The position numbers and the translations under genes were made by a program. A DNA stretch of 64,000 nt, taken from positions 16,368,001 through 16,432,000 of the forward strand of contig JBHGNT010000009.1 in NCBI GenBank assembly GCA_043228905.1, read 5' to 3'. Of this stretch, positions 11,197-22,700 are shown piece after piece. Under the pieces are notes generated by a model. The model saw only the letters and a program-made list of their open reading frames with translations, searched no databases and was not told where the DNA came from. Each line of letters opens with the position of its first letter. The first letter of the stretch is position 1. Source of the stretch: Azolla caroliniana. Lineage: Eukaryota > Polypodiophyta.

Positions 11197-11991
11197 CAAC
11201 ATTCCAGCACTTGCTCTCCCTGTGGGCTTTCCTTGCCGGTTTCCGGCACCACCTCGACTCCCCATGCTTCCGGAGGGTCCGGAACTACTGTTGGCATTAC
11301 CACCATGCCTTCCATCTTGCTCCTATCGGCAGCCTCCATTGCATGCCTACTCGCCTCGTCCACCACAACCACGGGGCATGTCTTCCTTCGTGTACAACAT
11401 CTTGTTGTCGACATGTGTACTCATTGACGCACTCGCGTGGTTCTCCTCTACGAGCAGCATTGACTGTAAGTCGAAAAACGATGGCATGTTCTCCCATGTA
11501 CAGACAACAATTTGGAATGCTCCGAACTTCGACGTTAACCCTCCTAGGCAGACCTGCACCATTTCGTCCTCCTCGATGTTTACATCGACGGAGGCGAGAG
11601 AGTCGCATATGTCCTTGATCTTGGAGGTGTAATCAGCCACCAACATATCTCGTTGTCAAACATTGCTCAACTCTTGCCTGAGTTGGAGCTTTCTAGCTAT
11701 GGTGCTCGCGGTGAAAATCTTTTTCAGATTTCCCCAAGCATCCTTCGACATCTTCACATCCTGAATGTAGCTCAGAAGCTGACCACTCACACAAGATGCG
11801 AAGCAGTAGAGAACTCTGCTTGCCGCCTGTTCCTAGGCGGGGAAATCTCTATGTGACAATTTGGGTGCTACATGATTAGCTCAATCGACATAACTCTAGT
11901 AGCCATGCCTGAGCAGGTACTGGTGCATCTTGTATGACCAAGATGCGTAGTTGCTTCTATTGAGCTTCTTCGTTGGAAGTGAGCTATCCAT
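11197..11991 (-). pseudogene. copia gag remnant, antisense (5' part of the interrupted old copia)
   Basis: On the minus strand, ATG at 11989-11991 begins MDSSLPTKKLNRSNYASWSY, close to the gag start of the plus-strand copy at 4136. The frame then degenerates. A readable gag stretch lies at 11347-11646 (KIKDICDSLASVDVNIEEDE, QVCLGGLTSKFGAFQ), ending in a glycine/arginine-rich tail. The region near 11200-11245 repeats the zinc-knuckle segment found at 5749-5796, which points to a 48-bp tandem duplication in the target before the young copia inserted. No active product is expected. Confidence 0.8.
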
Positions 11992-12076
11992 TCCTTTGTT
12001 CATTCATTCATTCTTTTGTTCTTCACTGTGATTAGGGTTTTTCTGTTTTTCAGCAGTAGAGGATCTTAACCCTTGC

Positions 12077-12088
12077 GCTCTAATACCA
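12077..12088 (-). other. Primer binding site of the antisense old copia
   Basis: The minus strand reads TGGTATTAGAGC, one base off the initiator-Met site. It directly abuts the LTR end at 12089, which fixes the orientation of this old element as minus. Confidence 0.75.
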
Positions 12089-12510
12089 TGTAAAAGAATA
12101 TGCGTGGTAGCTTAACAAACACAACCGGGTAACAATAGACAAAAGATAAAGAGACAAGGAAGATGAGGAAGGTTTAATGGAAAGCTTTAATCAAGACAGC
12201 GTACACGAGAGAGATAGAGAGAGCAGAACACAGAAAACTCTATTCCGAAACAATACTCTAAAACTCTATGTGTACATAGGATGTGCTAAGAGAGCACTTT
12301 TATACAAGTCCATACAAACTGACAGAAGACCTGACACGTACTTCAATGCTAATCAATGAGCCCCTACACTAACTCCCAAAAATATATTCCTCCGCGGAAT
12401 ATCTATCCAACGGCCTCCTGGTTTACGCACCGATACGGCCTCTCGTTGCGCACCCGGTTTACGCACCCAGTCTACACACTGGTTTACGCATCGCTTTACT
12501 TACCCAATGT
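12089..12510 (-). repeat. 5' LTR of the antisense old copia
   Basis: Starts at TGTAAAAGAATATGCG (plus-strand view), next to the primer site. It contains GTACATAGGATGTGCT and AGAGCACTTTTATACAAGTC, both repeated almost exactly at 63849-63883 in another LTR. A TATA-like box on the minus strand lies at about 12295-12305. The outer boundary is uncertain because no matching partner or target duplication was found. The next 250 bases (to 12765) are AT-rich with no recognisable feature. Confidence 0.6.
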
Positions 12511-12765
12511 TGAGCTTGTATCTCAAGAATATTGTATTGTACATTAATTTTGGGATTCATGAATTTCTATAAATATTGGTGTTAGTCATTTTGGACATTC
12601 ATTTGTAAGTTTGGGATGTCCGTTATTTAGGCATTTTTTTGAACACCTAAATTTTTGTACATCCTAGAAATCAATATATTTTTGCGTCATTTTTTAGAAT
12701 CCTTTACGCATGCATCACCCCTTTTTGTGCATCACCTAATTTGTGTCATTTTTTGATGGACAATT

Positions 12766-13353
12766 TGTTAGGAAACAGGTCCCTCCGGATGGGAAGTCAC
12801 AAGAACAGTATTGATGAGCATGAAACCGGATGAGGAATACCCGGCTACGGAGAGCCGGATGTCGCAGACCTGATGAGAACCGGATGACGAGTACCCGACT
12901 ACGGAGAGCCGGATGGTGCAGACCCGGTGAGAACCGGATGACGAGTACCCGGCAAGCGCCGGATGATGCAGGCCCGATGAGGAGTGCTCACCGGATGAAG
13001 AGACATATTCGTAAATATGTTTCTGAGAGTCCATCGTGGCTATATTTGTAAATAGCCGAAAAGTCATATTAGTATAAATATGACTTAGGGCAAATTTTTT
13101 GTATACACACACATAGTGCGAAAGTGTTGTTGTCATTCTTGTTGGCGCAAGATCAGAGCGCGCAAGTCTGTACAGAGAGAGTGAGAGAGAGGAAGAGGTT
13201 GTTGCCTCTGTTGTAACTGCCGCCTGTGGCGAAGATAGAAAGCTCGAGGTCGTTGCCTCGGTGCTTTACAATTTGTACATTTTGACATAGTGATAGTTTG
13301 CAGTCTGTGGGCTGCCGTGGTTTTTTCCCTAGTTTGGGTTTTCCACGTTAACA
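12766..13353 (+). repeat. Probable solo LTR (or LTR fragment) of a copia-like element
   Basis: Begins TGTTAGGAAACAGGTCCCTC and ends TTCCACGTTAACA, both typical of copia LTRs. The start resembles the LTR at 58600 (TGTTGGGAATATGTCCCTC). A TATA-like TATAAATATGAC lies near 13073. No primer site, polypurine tract or target duplication is seen (flanks CAATT and TCCTA differ), so this is either an old solo LTR or a truncated end. Confidence 0.55.
12824..12982 (+). repeat. 54-bp tandem repeat, three units, inside the LTR-like block
   Basis: Units start at 12824, 12878 and 12932, each with AACCGGATGA and AGCCGGATG motifs; the third is slightly shorter. The period is exactly 54 for the first two units. 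It lies in the U3-like part of the block, where copies often act as enhancer repeats (inference). Confidence 0.85.
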
Positions 13354-14169
13354 TCCTATGTACTCTTCTCGCCTTTGAGTCGTGTGTTTCATTTCCCGTT
13401 TTCTGTGTATGATTCTAAGCTCGGTTGTGGCCGAGCGTTGCGCATAGGGAGCGTGCAGTTCGTGTCACAATTCTCAAAATGCGACATATTACCTGTTTCA
13501 AATGTCCAGGTGTTAAGAAAGGTCACCAAAGAAAAGGTGAAGCAAGTGAGCTTTCCACTTCAAGAAGCGAAGGTGAGTGAGGAGGCATCAAGCGCATTGT
13601 TGTAGAATACTTAGCATACAATACGTATGCTAAGTATTCTAACTTCTTCTTTTAAATACTTAGAATACGTATTTTAAAGATAAAATACGTTAAATACTTA
13701 GAATACATGTAGAATACTTTAAATACATAGATTCATATGAGTAAACTACATTAAATACTTTTTAAAATTTAAAGTTGTTTTTTTCAAAAGAAATAATTTT
13801 TAAAATTTTAAAATAGTATAAACTTTTTTGAAATGTTAAATACTTGTTAAATACATGAAAAAATGGCAGTTCTAAAATGTAGAATACGTGTAGAATACTT
13901 CAGAGTATTCTAAAACATATTCTGAACAAAGAACACGTGTTTTTTTAACAACTATGAGATTCAAGTGGCGGCAATGAATGTGCTTAGAGGCGGGATCAAG
14001 GCAAAAGGTAAGAGAGTAAGAAGGGCGAAGAAAAGAGGATTGTATAGAACAGGCAGTCCTCGAATTACGTGGGAAGTTGGTGTGGGTGGTCCAAAGTCTA
14101 TGTATGTGTATGTATGGGCTTTGCTCTCGGATACATAGCCAACCACAAGATAGGATATCCCGTCAAGCC
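13354..14169. other. Intergenic stretch with an AT-rich palindrome cluster
   Basis: No gene recognised. Bases 13354-13600 are of mixed composition. A short frame at 13375-13605 has no family resemblance. From 13600 to about 13930 the DNA is AT-rich and dominated by TAGAATAC and TAAATACTT repeats around a perfect palindrome. Confidence 0.6.
13603..13641. repeat. Perfect 17-bp inverted repeat with 5-base loop
   Basis: TAGAATACTTAGCATAC at 13603-13619 is the exact reverse complement of 13625-13641, separated by AATAC. Further copies of its TAGAATAC/TTAGAATAC part occur at several points to about 13905. Confidence 0.9.
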
Positions 14170-15425
14170 TTTGAGGCATCTTGATCCCTACATGTGTCTA
14201 GAGACACTAGCTCTTGGTATAGCACTGTGGTGAGTTCGTTACTTGCAAATGACATAGACATTAATAACCTACCTCCCCTTAAGTACAACCATGGGACTGA
14301 TCAAACTCTAATATCTCATGAAGACCGTAATAAAGTGATACACCAAGAAATATGACAAATTTACACTTGATATAAATGGATCACCCCACGAGAGCCACTC
14401 CCATCTAAAATGTTGTACTATAAGGAACACTTCTTGCACTTCTCTAAGTTAGGTTTTATTACACAACCAAGATATCTAGATACATTCTTATCAAATGCAC
14501 TAAGGGTGGCCATTGGACAACTTAGGATATCATCTCACCAACTTGAGATTGAGAATGGTCGGGCTAATAGAGTCCCTAGAGAGGAAAGGCTATGTAGGTT
14601 ATGCCACATAGAGATAGAGGATGAGTATCACTTCACATGCAAGTGCCCAACTTATGCCGAAATACGGGTTGAATACCAAGACGTATTAGGACCCTCTCCC
14701 ACCCTCTTTAAATTATTAGATACCCCGGATGTAAAGAGACTAGGTAGGTATATCTTAGAGCTAAAACAATATAGGGAGAATAAAGTACAAAGTGTTAACC
14801 ATAACCCTTTTACTATTCATCAACATGTAACTAGTGTAATTTTTCAGGAACAAGGGGAGACGATGAATGTGGATACACTTACGCCACTTGCCCTCTCTCT
14901 TGAGGAAGCAGAAATGCAAAGAACAACCAAACGCCCTCGGATGTTGGGCTTCAAAACAAGTTGACACGAAGTAGAAAAGATTAAGAAGATAAGGGAACGT
15001 GAGCTACGTTGACTAGAAGCTATGGTTGGGGTACCTTTTACATTGGGAGCACGGGACAGATCCACATCAAAACCCTTTGACCTCCCGCTTCTCTTTGAGA
15101 CACTTGGATGGAAATGAAATTAGGCCTAGTATAACATCATTTTCATTGTAGAACATGGTTTTTAAATAGAACATGTTTGTTATTTTATTAGAACTATTTG
15201 GCTTAAAACTCTATTTTATTTATTTATTTATTTTCGATGAATGAGTAAATATCCCATTTTTTGTTGTAAACCATTTGTCTCATGGGCCAAATTTGGCCTT
15301 AGAAGACATTAATATATCTTTCTTTCTTTCTTTCTCTCTCTCTTCGGGAGTGTGGGCCAAATTTGGCCTTAGAAGACATTAATATATCTTTCTTTCTTTC
15401 TCTCTCTCTCTCTCTTTGGGAGTGT
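14170..15425 (+). pseudogene. LINE (DFKK-type) 3' end, copy A
   Basis: A readable stretch at 14410-14964 (184 codons) contains SNALRVAIGQLRISSHQLEI and then a C-x2-C...H...C region, RLCRLCHIEIEDEYHFTCKC, typical of the C-terminal end of a LINE polyprotein (zinc-knuckle-like). Upstream (14170-14400) more of the frame is visible but broken by stops. After the stop a 3' untranslated part follows with a GGCCAAATTTGGCCTTAGAA motif and a tail of TTTC repeats. The last 70 bases are tandemly duplicated (about 15283-15425). The same motif and tail appear in copies B and C. It is 5'-truncated and dead. Confidence 0.7.
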
Positions 15426-15748
15426 GTGTAGAATCCAGATAATATGATAATGCAGACATATAGGCAAACAAGAGGGACAAATGTATGGTTTGGAGAGGAG
15501 GGACTCTTTAGAGGTTGTTCTTAAGAAAAGTAAAAACTTACTGCAGTTATGGAGTAAGTTGCCTCGTGATCACGGTCTCCTCTCAAGGACCGATCTAGAA
15601 ATATCATTCACGCTTTGGCCCTTGCCCTTGCCCTTGCCCTTGCCCTGATCATCAATTTTTATATATAACACACTCGGATTGTACATTTTGTCGCCTTCCG
15701 ACGTTTTTCTTAATACTAATGAAAGAAATCTTATTTGAAAAAATAAAA
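15426..15748. other. Intergenic stretch with a short hexamer repeat
   Basis: No gene seen. About five copies of a GCCCTT hexamer occur at about 15617-15645. The rest is unremarkable and becomes A-rich toward 15748. Confidence 0.6.
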
Positions 15749-15882
15749 GGGAAAAGTACCAGGATACCCCCCCTGGAAGTTCGTCTATTTATCAGAATGC
15801 CCCTAGAAGTTCCAAATCTACCAAACTACCCCTATGTCCAAAATAGACGAACTTCCAGGGGGGGTATCCTGGTACTTTTCCC
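15749..15882. mobile_element. Mutator-like MITE: 42-bp perfect terminal inverted repeats and 9-bp target duplication
   Basis: Bases 15749-15790 and 15841-15882 are exact reverse complements over all 42 positions (start GGGAAAAGTACCAGG, inner end CGTCTATTT), with a 50-base centre. The flanks are identical 9-mers, AAAATAAAA at 15740-15748 and 15883-15891. Nine-base duplications and long terminal repeats are the mark of Mutator-like elements. The element has no coding capacity and would form a strong hairpin as RNA. It lies 830 bases upstream of the RING gene start. Confidence 0.85.
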
Positions 15883-15949
15883 AAAATAAAATTATATGGA
15901 TAATTTGATGAAATTGGGGGGTGTTATTTTTTTGGCTTCAGGAGGGGGG

Positions 15950-16712
15950 GCATATTTGTAAATAATGGATTTCTTTCTCTTTGTCGCCGCGATAAGGGTG
16001 GACTTCATATGTATAAAGTCGCAAAAGGACGAGGAATCGAAGAAAAGGCTTGTTTGATCCAACGGAGGAAAGAAGACCAAGAAGAAGAAGAAGAAGAAGA
16101 AGAAGCAGCAGCAGACGACGACGACGACAATACTGAAGAACAGAAAAAACAGCAGAGGAAAGAGAACAAACAGAACAGAGAAGATCATCCCGCACACACT
16201 CAAAGAAGAAAAAAACAAAACAAACCGAGGGATTTGTCCAAACTCTATTGTAAGTTGCAACCTAATTTTCTACATGTCTTTGATCTGGGTATTTATATAA
16301 TTGCTTCAATCCTTTGTTGATTCACGCAATTTGTTTTTTTTTTTTCCAAATTTCATACGACAAAATCTACATATACGTATATATGTAGATGTTTGTGATG
16401 ACACCACTTTGATGTTCATCTCTCAATTTCTATATGTTTATGTATATATCAATGTATAAACCTGTTTCGTTCCCTCAAATCTGAGATCGGTAAATCGTCT
16501 AGCATTGAGCTTGGAACATCTTAGACCACAGATTGTATGTAGATGAAGCTAGTAGAGATCATTTGCAGAATATTTGTGACATCTTAGACCACTTATGAAA
16601 TTGTGGATGAGACTAGTAGAGAGGATTTAAATATTATTATTGACATCGTAGGCAATATATGAGATGTGGATGATGCTATTGATGATACTTGAAGATATGA
16701 AGAGGTCAACAT
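15950..16712 (+). promoter_or_regulatory. 5' leader region of the RING gene with probable 5'UTR intron
   Basis: The stretch before the coding start contains a purine-rich leader with trinucleotide runs, and a good donor site (ATTG then GTAAGT-like, at about 16248-16254). T-rich DNA follows, so a spliced 5' untranslated exon is plausible. The acceptor cannot be fixed. No TATA box was assigned with confidence. Confidence 0.4.
16078..16130 (+). repeat. Compound trinucleotide repeat in the RING gene leader
   Basis: A run of GAA units is followed by GCA and then GAC units. It lies in the likely 5' untranslated exon. An open frame across it is low-complexity and not taken as coding. Confidence 0.85.
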
Positions 16713-19700
16713 ATGCTCTATAGCTCCATGGCTCCTGGATACACCGGTTTCAATTTAGAGATTGAAGAGGATTATTCAGAATCAATCATTCCGTTGCTTA
16801 TGGAAAATCCCGAGCATGTGCATGTGGAACAAAATGTAGAACCTCAGTGTGTTGTGCCAATCATACCATCATGCCCATCAGTAAGTTCAGACGAGTTCAA
16901 AACCCCTCTCGGAACCTCCTCTCCTGATCTTTCCCCTTCTCAAGAGAATGTAATAATTTCTATTGACCCACCCGCTTTCGCAACGGGTTCAATCTCAACT
17001 CGTGGCCTGGCTGGAGGTTCAATCAGACGATCTTCCTCCACATTGAACCGTTCCCAATTGATCCCGACTGTTGGCTCCTTCTCCAGAAGATCTCAGCCTT
17101 CAGGCCAACTTGAGGGTGTGAGTGTAGAAGACACAACGCGACAACGAATCAATCCTTTGAGTTCTCGTCTCTGGATATCTATTGAGCTTGCAATGACCAT
17201 TGCCCAAATAGTCAGTGCAATTATCGTTCTTTTATTATCAAGAAATGAGAAACCGAAGGCCCCTTTAGCATTATGGATAATGTGCTATACTGGAGGTTGT
17301 GTTGCGACTCTTCCGCTCATATATTGGAGGTATAAACGCCGAAATGCACGACGAGATACAGATCCTCTGGTATCATCATCTGTTGCATCCTCTTCATCGA
17401 GTTTACAAGGTTCTTCACATGCTTCCCGCACTGGACCACAACCCATGTCCGATCCAGCGGATGAATCCAACAGTACATTGCCATCGGCTCAAGAGATTCA
17501 AGTGTCAAATGGTGAAGATTCGAGGTATTATTTGTGTCTATTTCTCTTAGATTGTATGTTCAATATGTGTATATGATTAATTAAAATAAACAGTGAAAAT
17601 TATGCAATCAATAAAACACTAAGCGTGATGCTCTTTTGCCTCATTAATTCTTGTTGTGGAGTAAGATCTAAACTCTTCGTCTAGTTCACTTGTGGTTTAA
17701 GAGGAGAAGCAATGTTACACATTAAAATATCTTTGATCTCTAAATGGCTTTTTGCCTACTTGTTCCTTGAGTCATATACAGATAAATCTGGAAATGAAGT
17801 ATGTCATGCTTCCCCTAGTGGCATAGGACACTTTACAGGGACAGGAACAGGATACATGCTGAAATCGCCATTTCTTAATATGTGTGATGAGAGGGAGATC
17901 AGAAAAGGATTAGCTTTGATGTTTATTTCTCCATCTCTTTGTTATGGACATCAAAATCTTGCTTGGAATATCTTGGAGTTATGTGGGTGTTTCTTAAATA
18001 TTATAGAACGTACTATGACTTCTCCAAAATTTTTAATATTCGTTTCAGTGTTGAGAAGTTTATATTCTTACCTCATATGAAAATTGACTTTTAAGGCAAA
18101 TCAAATTTGACCTCCATGGTATGTTGACTTTCAAGAAGATTCTGCTCATCGATTTTTGAGAAGGTTTTAAGTTTTGTACATGAGATTAAGGGTACTTTTA
18201 TGAAGACGTTGAGGTCAATAAGGCTCTTCTTCCAACATCTTACATGTCAGATGTGAATGCAGTCCATTTGAATCTCAATGCTGATCTTGAGTATATGTAC
18301 ATCAAAAAATATTTCAAATCTCCCTTGAATGTAAAAGTGGAGGAGTTTCTTGGTTGAATCACCCTTACTGCCATCATTTGTTCTATGCACATTAACTGTT
18401 AACCCACTGTTTTGGCAAAGTATTTCCAAAACACCAAGTGTGCATAGCATCCACATTGTATGAAAGAAAGAAAGAAAGATATATTAACGTCTTTTAAGAG
18501 GCCAAAATGGCCGATAAGACCAAACAAGAGATTACATCTTCGATGTTGGCTCGCCTTTGAGAACAACAAATCAAAATAAAATAAATATTACTCAGTAAAT
18601 ATAAAACTAAATAAGATAAAAAGAGATGAGGGAATCTGGTTTTGGCACATGTGAGATTCTCAAGTTAGATAAATTGTGACTTTTGTCTTTGAAAGATCTC
18701 TAGGATAGGTCGATCCAGAATGGTGAGTTCTCCAAAGTGAGGGAAGCACTTGCGATGGTGGGAGATAATGGCCTTTATATGTTGACGACAAGGGTGCTGA
18801 GGTTGTGGTCCATGGGCCCGGCGCCCATGTGCACGACAAATTGCTATTGCCCGATCTATTGCAACCCCTTTGTTATGTTCTGGTCGGGAGGCCATTTGTC
18901 TATCTCTTGATTGACTTGTCGCATTAGTAAGAGTGATGAGGCTAAAGAAAGTTGTGATTGTTCTTTGTGGATGAGCTTGTGTGGTTGTGTTATTGTCCTT
19001 CAATAACTGTTCCCCATGTCTCTTGAGTTCTAGCAAGAAAAGTCCTAAGGCACCATTGGTCCTCATATTACATTACCTTGCGTAGTGGGCCAAGGCCTTG
19101 TGTAAAGAGGCAATGGTATCTCCCTTTGATTTCATAATAGACACTCTATTCTTTTCCATGTTGGTCATACTCAGATGGGGACAGTTCAAGCTTTATTGGA
19201 ACGGGGGTAGTGCATTTATACTCGTGCCATGTGACTCGAACCATTGCTGCATTTCAGCATACCAACAATGAATGTCTCCATTTTCAGCTAGTTGTCTTAA
19301 TGACATAAGTGCCAACCTTGGGTACCTTCGTTTGGGGAGCTCCCAAAGATGTTGGATACATGTGACTGATCGGAACAATGCCTCAGTGATTATAGGTGCC
19401 GCTCCAATCTTTGCCCGGATTATATCATGGGGCACTGATGCTTTGCTCCGTATCATGTGGGCAATCATTGACACTAAAGGTATCTCTAAATATTCCAATG
19501 ATTTGCCTTTTTAAGACTCGGTCCCCATGTTACTACTCTATAGAGAAGAGTTGGTGTGATGAGTGTATCAAATAACCACAGCTTAGTTCGTGGATCTTGG
19601 AATTGCAAAGTTGGGCAAACATCATTTGCACATACGAGTTATAGAATAAGCTCTTCCATAAAGTTGGGCCATCTAATTCTTCTTTTGCAGCTGTTTTTAC

Positions 19701-22700
19701 TATTTATTCCAATTCATCAATATGCATAAACCAAAGAGTGTGGGAGAGAGTGAATACCGTCACTTGACTCCCATGTTACTTAGGAAGTACATAGAGAAGC
19801 CTTCATTGATTTCAACTGCGCTATACTCTGACTGCACTCTGATCTCTGTGATTCTATTCTGAAGTTCATTGATTTTCAAGTGGCATGAAATTGGTGCTAC
19901 AACTGCTCTATCCTCTGAGTGCGCTCTGATCTCTGTGACTCTATTCTGAGGTTCTCGTATTGGTACTGAGTCAAAAACTTTCTTGAAGTCAGCAAAACAA
20001 TATGAGAAAGTTTTCCGTGGAAAATGGCTTTCTTCCATAATTCCTCTTAGTGTAAAAGAATGATCAATGGTGGAATGTATTGGTGTAAAACTCACTTGCG
20101 TTAATGCTCATTTGTTATTTGTTTTAGCCCATGTGCTAATGTTTTGCTCCATGGTAATGCTATATAACGGAGCTAGCCATGATTGTGCAATAGGTGGACA
20201 CCTGATTTTAATCTCCTCTTTAGTGAATCAGTTTAATTCAATTAATGAGCCAGTCTTCTTGAAAACCTTGTTTAGCTGCTTGATCCAGTAGTTTATATCC
20301 ATTGGCGTGTGTGTGATCTTGTCCTTTTAAAGAGCTCATTTGACATGAAAGTTGCATCTGCCACATTGTCATGAGACTTCCTTTTTGCTCCTTTATTTAT
20401 ATCTCCAATAACTACACATGTATTATTTGGTGTAAACTAGCCGTTTTAGAATTTATCCCATCCAATATGGAATTTTGGAAACATATAGGGACATCAGAGG
20501 ATAGAGGCGGAGAACTGTTAACAGTGTGTACCAAAGGATTATGTCTGTATTCTGATGAGTGTGGCATTGTTTCCCAATAATCATGATTAAAGAAAATCAC
20601 AAGTTTGGAGTAATGATACCCCTTCAAATTCAACAAATACTGAAAGCTCAAATAGATTGACATTTTAACAACTCAAGCCCCATACTTTCATGAGGAAGGC
20701 ACATGAAAGCTCTAGTCCTTTTACCTGCATTACAATAACAAACAGTAGCAATGGAATTACTCATGATTATTTTAAATCCATGAAGAGTTCAAGGTAGAGG
20801 TAGGCCATTTTGTTCTTTCAAAGATGTTAACATATTATTTCATTGCATATTGTAGGATTGGCACATATGCAATTCATAAACCCAAATTATATTGATTATA
20901 TAATGGGAAATGCATGACATGCTTTTGTAATCGCAAACTATTCTGGTTCTGTAAATGTCTGTATAGTATAGGTCAGACATAATTTGTAAGCCCATGAGCT
21001 CACCCATCATTGATATGCCCAAACAATTTTGATTTTATGTGAATTTATTTACAATATCATTTCAGTACTTCCAAGTGTTATTGGGATCCAATGGTGATAT
21101 AAATGAAGTTTCTTGCGTTCCGCAAGACTTAATTTCAACATTTAAAACCCTCTGATGTATAAAAACCTTATCAATATTACAAAGCTAAAAAAGAAAAGGT
21201 GGCATTGGAAACAACATAGATAAATCCCCTATAATCTACTTAAGGACTTGTAGTTGAGCTTTGTAGAATAGAATGCTGAAGGATTTTTTCATGGTGGAAT
21301 GTGGATGAATGTGAACCAAGTGTCACACAGCTGTTATTTTTTCAAATTTAGCATGTAAATGGGGTTCATAAAATCTGACAGTTTGTGCTAGGCAAGCATC
21401 ATGATTGGACATAGGGCGTAGGTTCAACATGCATATTTAATGGAACAAATGTCGGAAATAATGACATATGGCACTGGAATTTTGATAGGATGGGTATGAA
21501 CCTAGTGATGATTTTTAATGTGAACATTAATATTAAGTGGATTGATGCTATTATTATGAAGATTTTTTTCCATAAGGGTTTGTTCACTTTTGTGGATCTG
21601 TGTGCTAAAGCCCTCATGGTGGCTTAATGATTCGCTGAAAAACATCAGTAGAATCTTTGTGCGTTAAACATCTGTGAGTTCATGTTTCTGGGGCGTGTTA
21701 TGCTGGCTCAAATTCCCTTCTTACAATCTTTGATTCTAGTTGGGGGGTGCTTACCTTCATTGTATTGTGTTGAATATTTTAAATTCTTATTCTCTTCTCA
21801 AGCATACTTTCAGGATGGTTATTGATGTATATGATATATGATGTGTTGTGTCGACAGGACCAATGTTTGTATGGAAAGGAACAAGGTTGTTCTGGATTGC
21901 TTCTTTGCTGTTTGGTTTGTCGTTGGTAATGTCTGGGTATTCGCCAGCCATTCCTCTTCTCACGATGCACCTAATTTATACAGGTAACATCTATCATATT
22001 TTGTGCTTGATGTTAATAACTAGTGAAAATTCGATCCAAGCATTTTCCACTTGATCCGACCACAGCCATGCTTTTAAACATGAATCTCATACCACTTTGA
22101 TCCATGTAAAGTATTTGCAGGTGTCTCAATTAGAACTTTCCAATCAATCATTAAAGTTTTCAAACTCCCTGTATAAGATTTTTAGTTAACCTAAATAATG
22201 TGCGGGCGCGTGTATACCTAATATAGTTTTCAATTTTCTTTTTATCATTTCAGGTTATGCATTGTTTTCCTCTCATTTAGCTGCATAGGTTATGCGATGC
22301 CATTTGTGATTTGTGCAACCGTGTGCTGTTGTCTCCCCTGTATCGTTACTCTTTTGACATATCGAGATGACCAAGTGCAAAGAAAGGGGGCAGCTCCAGA
22401 AGTCATCGCAGCGCTTCCAATATATAAGTTCAAGGTGAACAACCGGGCGGATATGAAGATCAAAGACAGGATCCAAGATCTGATCAGTACCAAAAGCCGA
22501 GGTAAGAATGAAGATTCTGTCATGAGTGAAAGCAAAGATGATGCTGATTCAGATCCAGAGAGTGTGGGTGAAGGGGGTGTTTTCGCACCCGGCACTGACA
22601 GGGAGCGTGGTGTTTCGGCCGAAGATGCGGTAATAATTTTATATATTTTAACATGGGCAAAACACTGAATGTACCTTCAAGTTTTTTCTAGCCCCCAAAA

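Noticed and set aside
12824-12982. CRISPR-like array
   Set aside because: Contiguous 54-bp tandem units without unique spacers, in a plant LTR-like block.
12761-13358. Target duplication around the 12766-13353 LTR
   Set aside because: Flanks CAATT and TCCTA do not match.
13375-13605. Small 76-codon protein
   Set aside because: No family resemblance and no promoter or splice context; may be LTR-flank sequence.
16009-16320. Coding frame through GAA/GCA/GAC repeats
   Set aside because: Low-complexity composition, no homology, and better explained as the untranslated leader of the RING gene.
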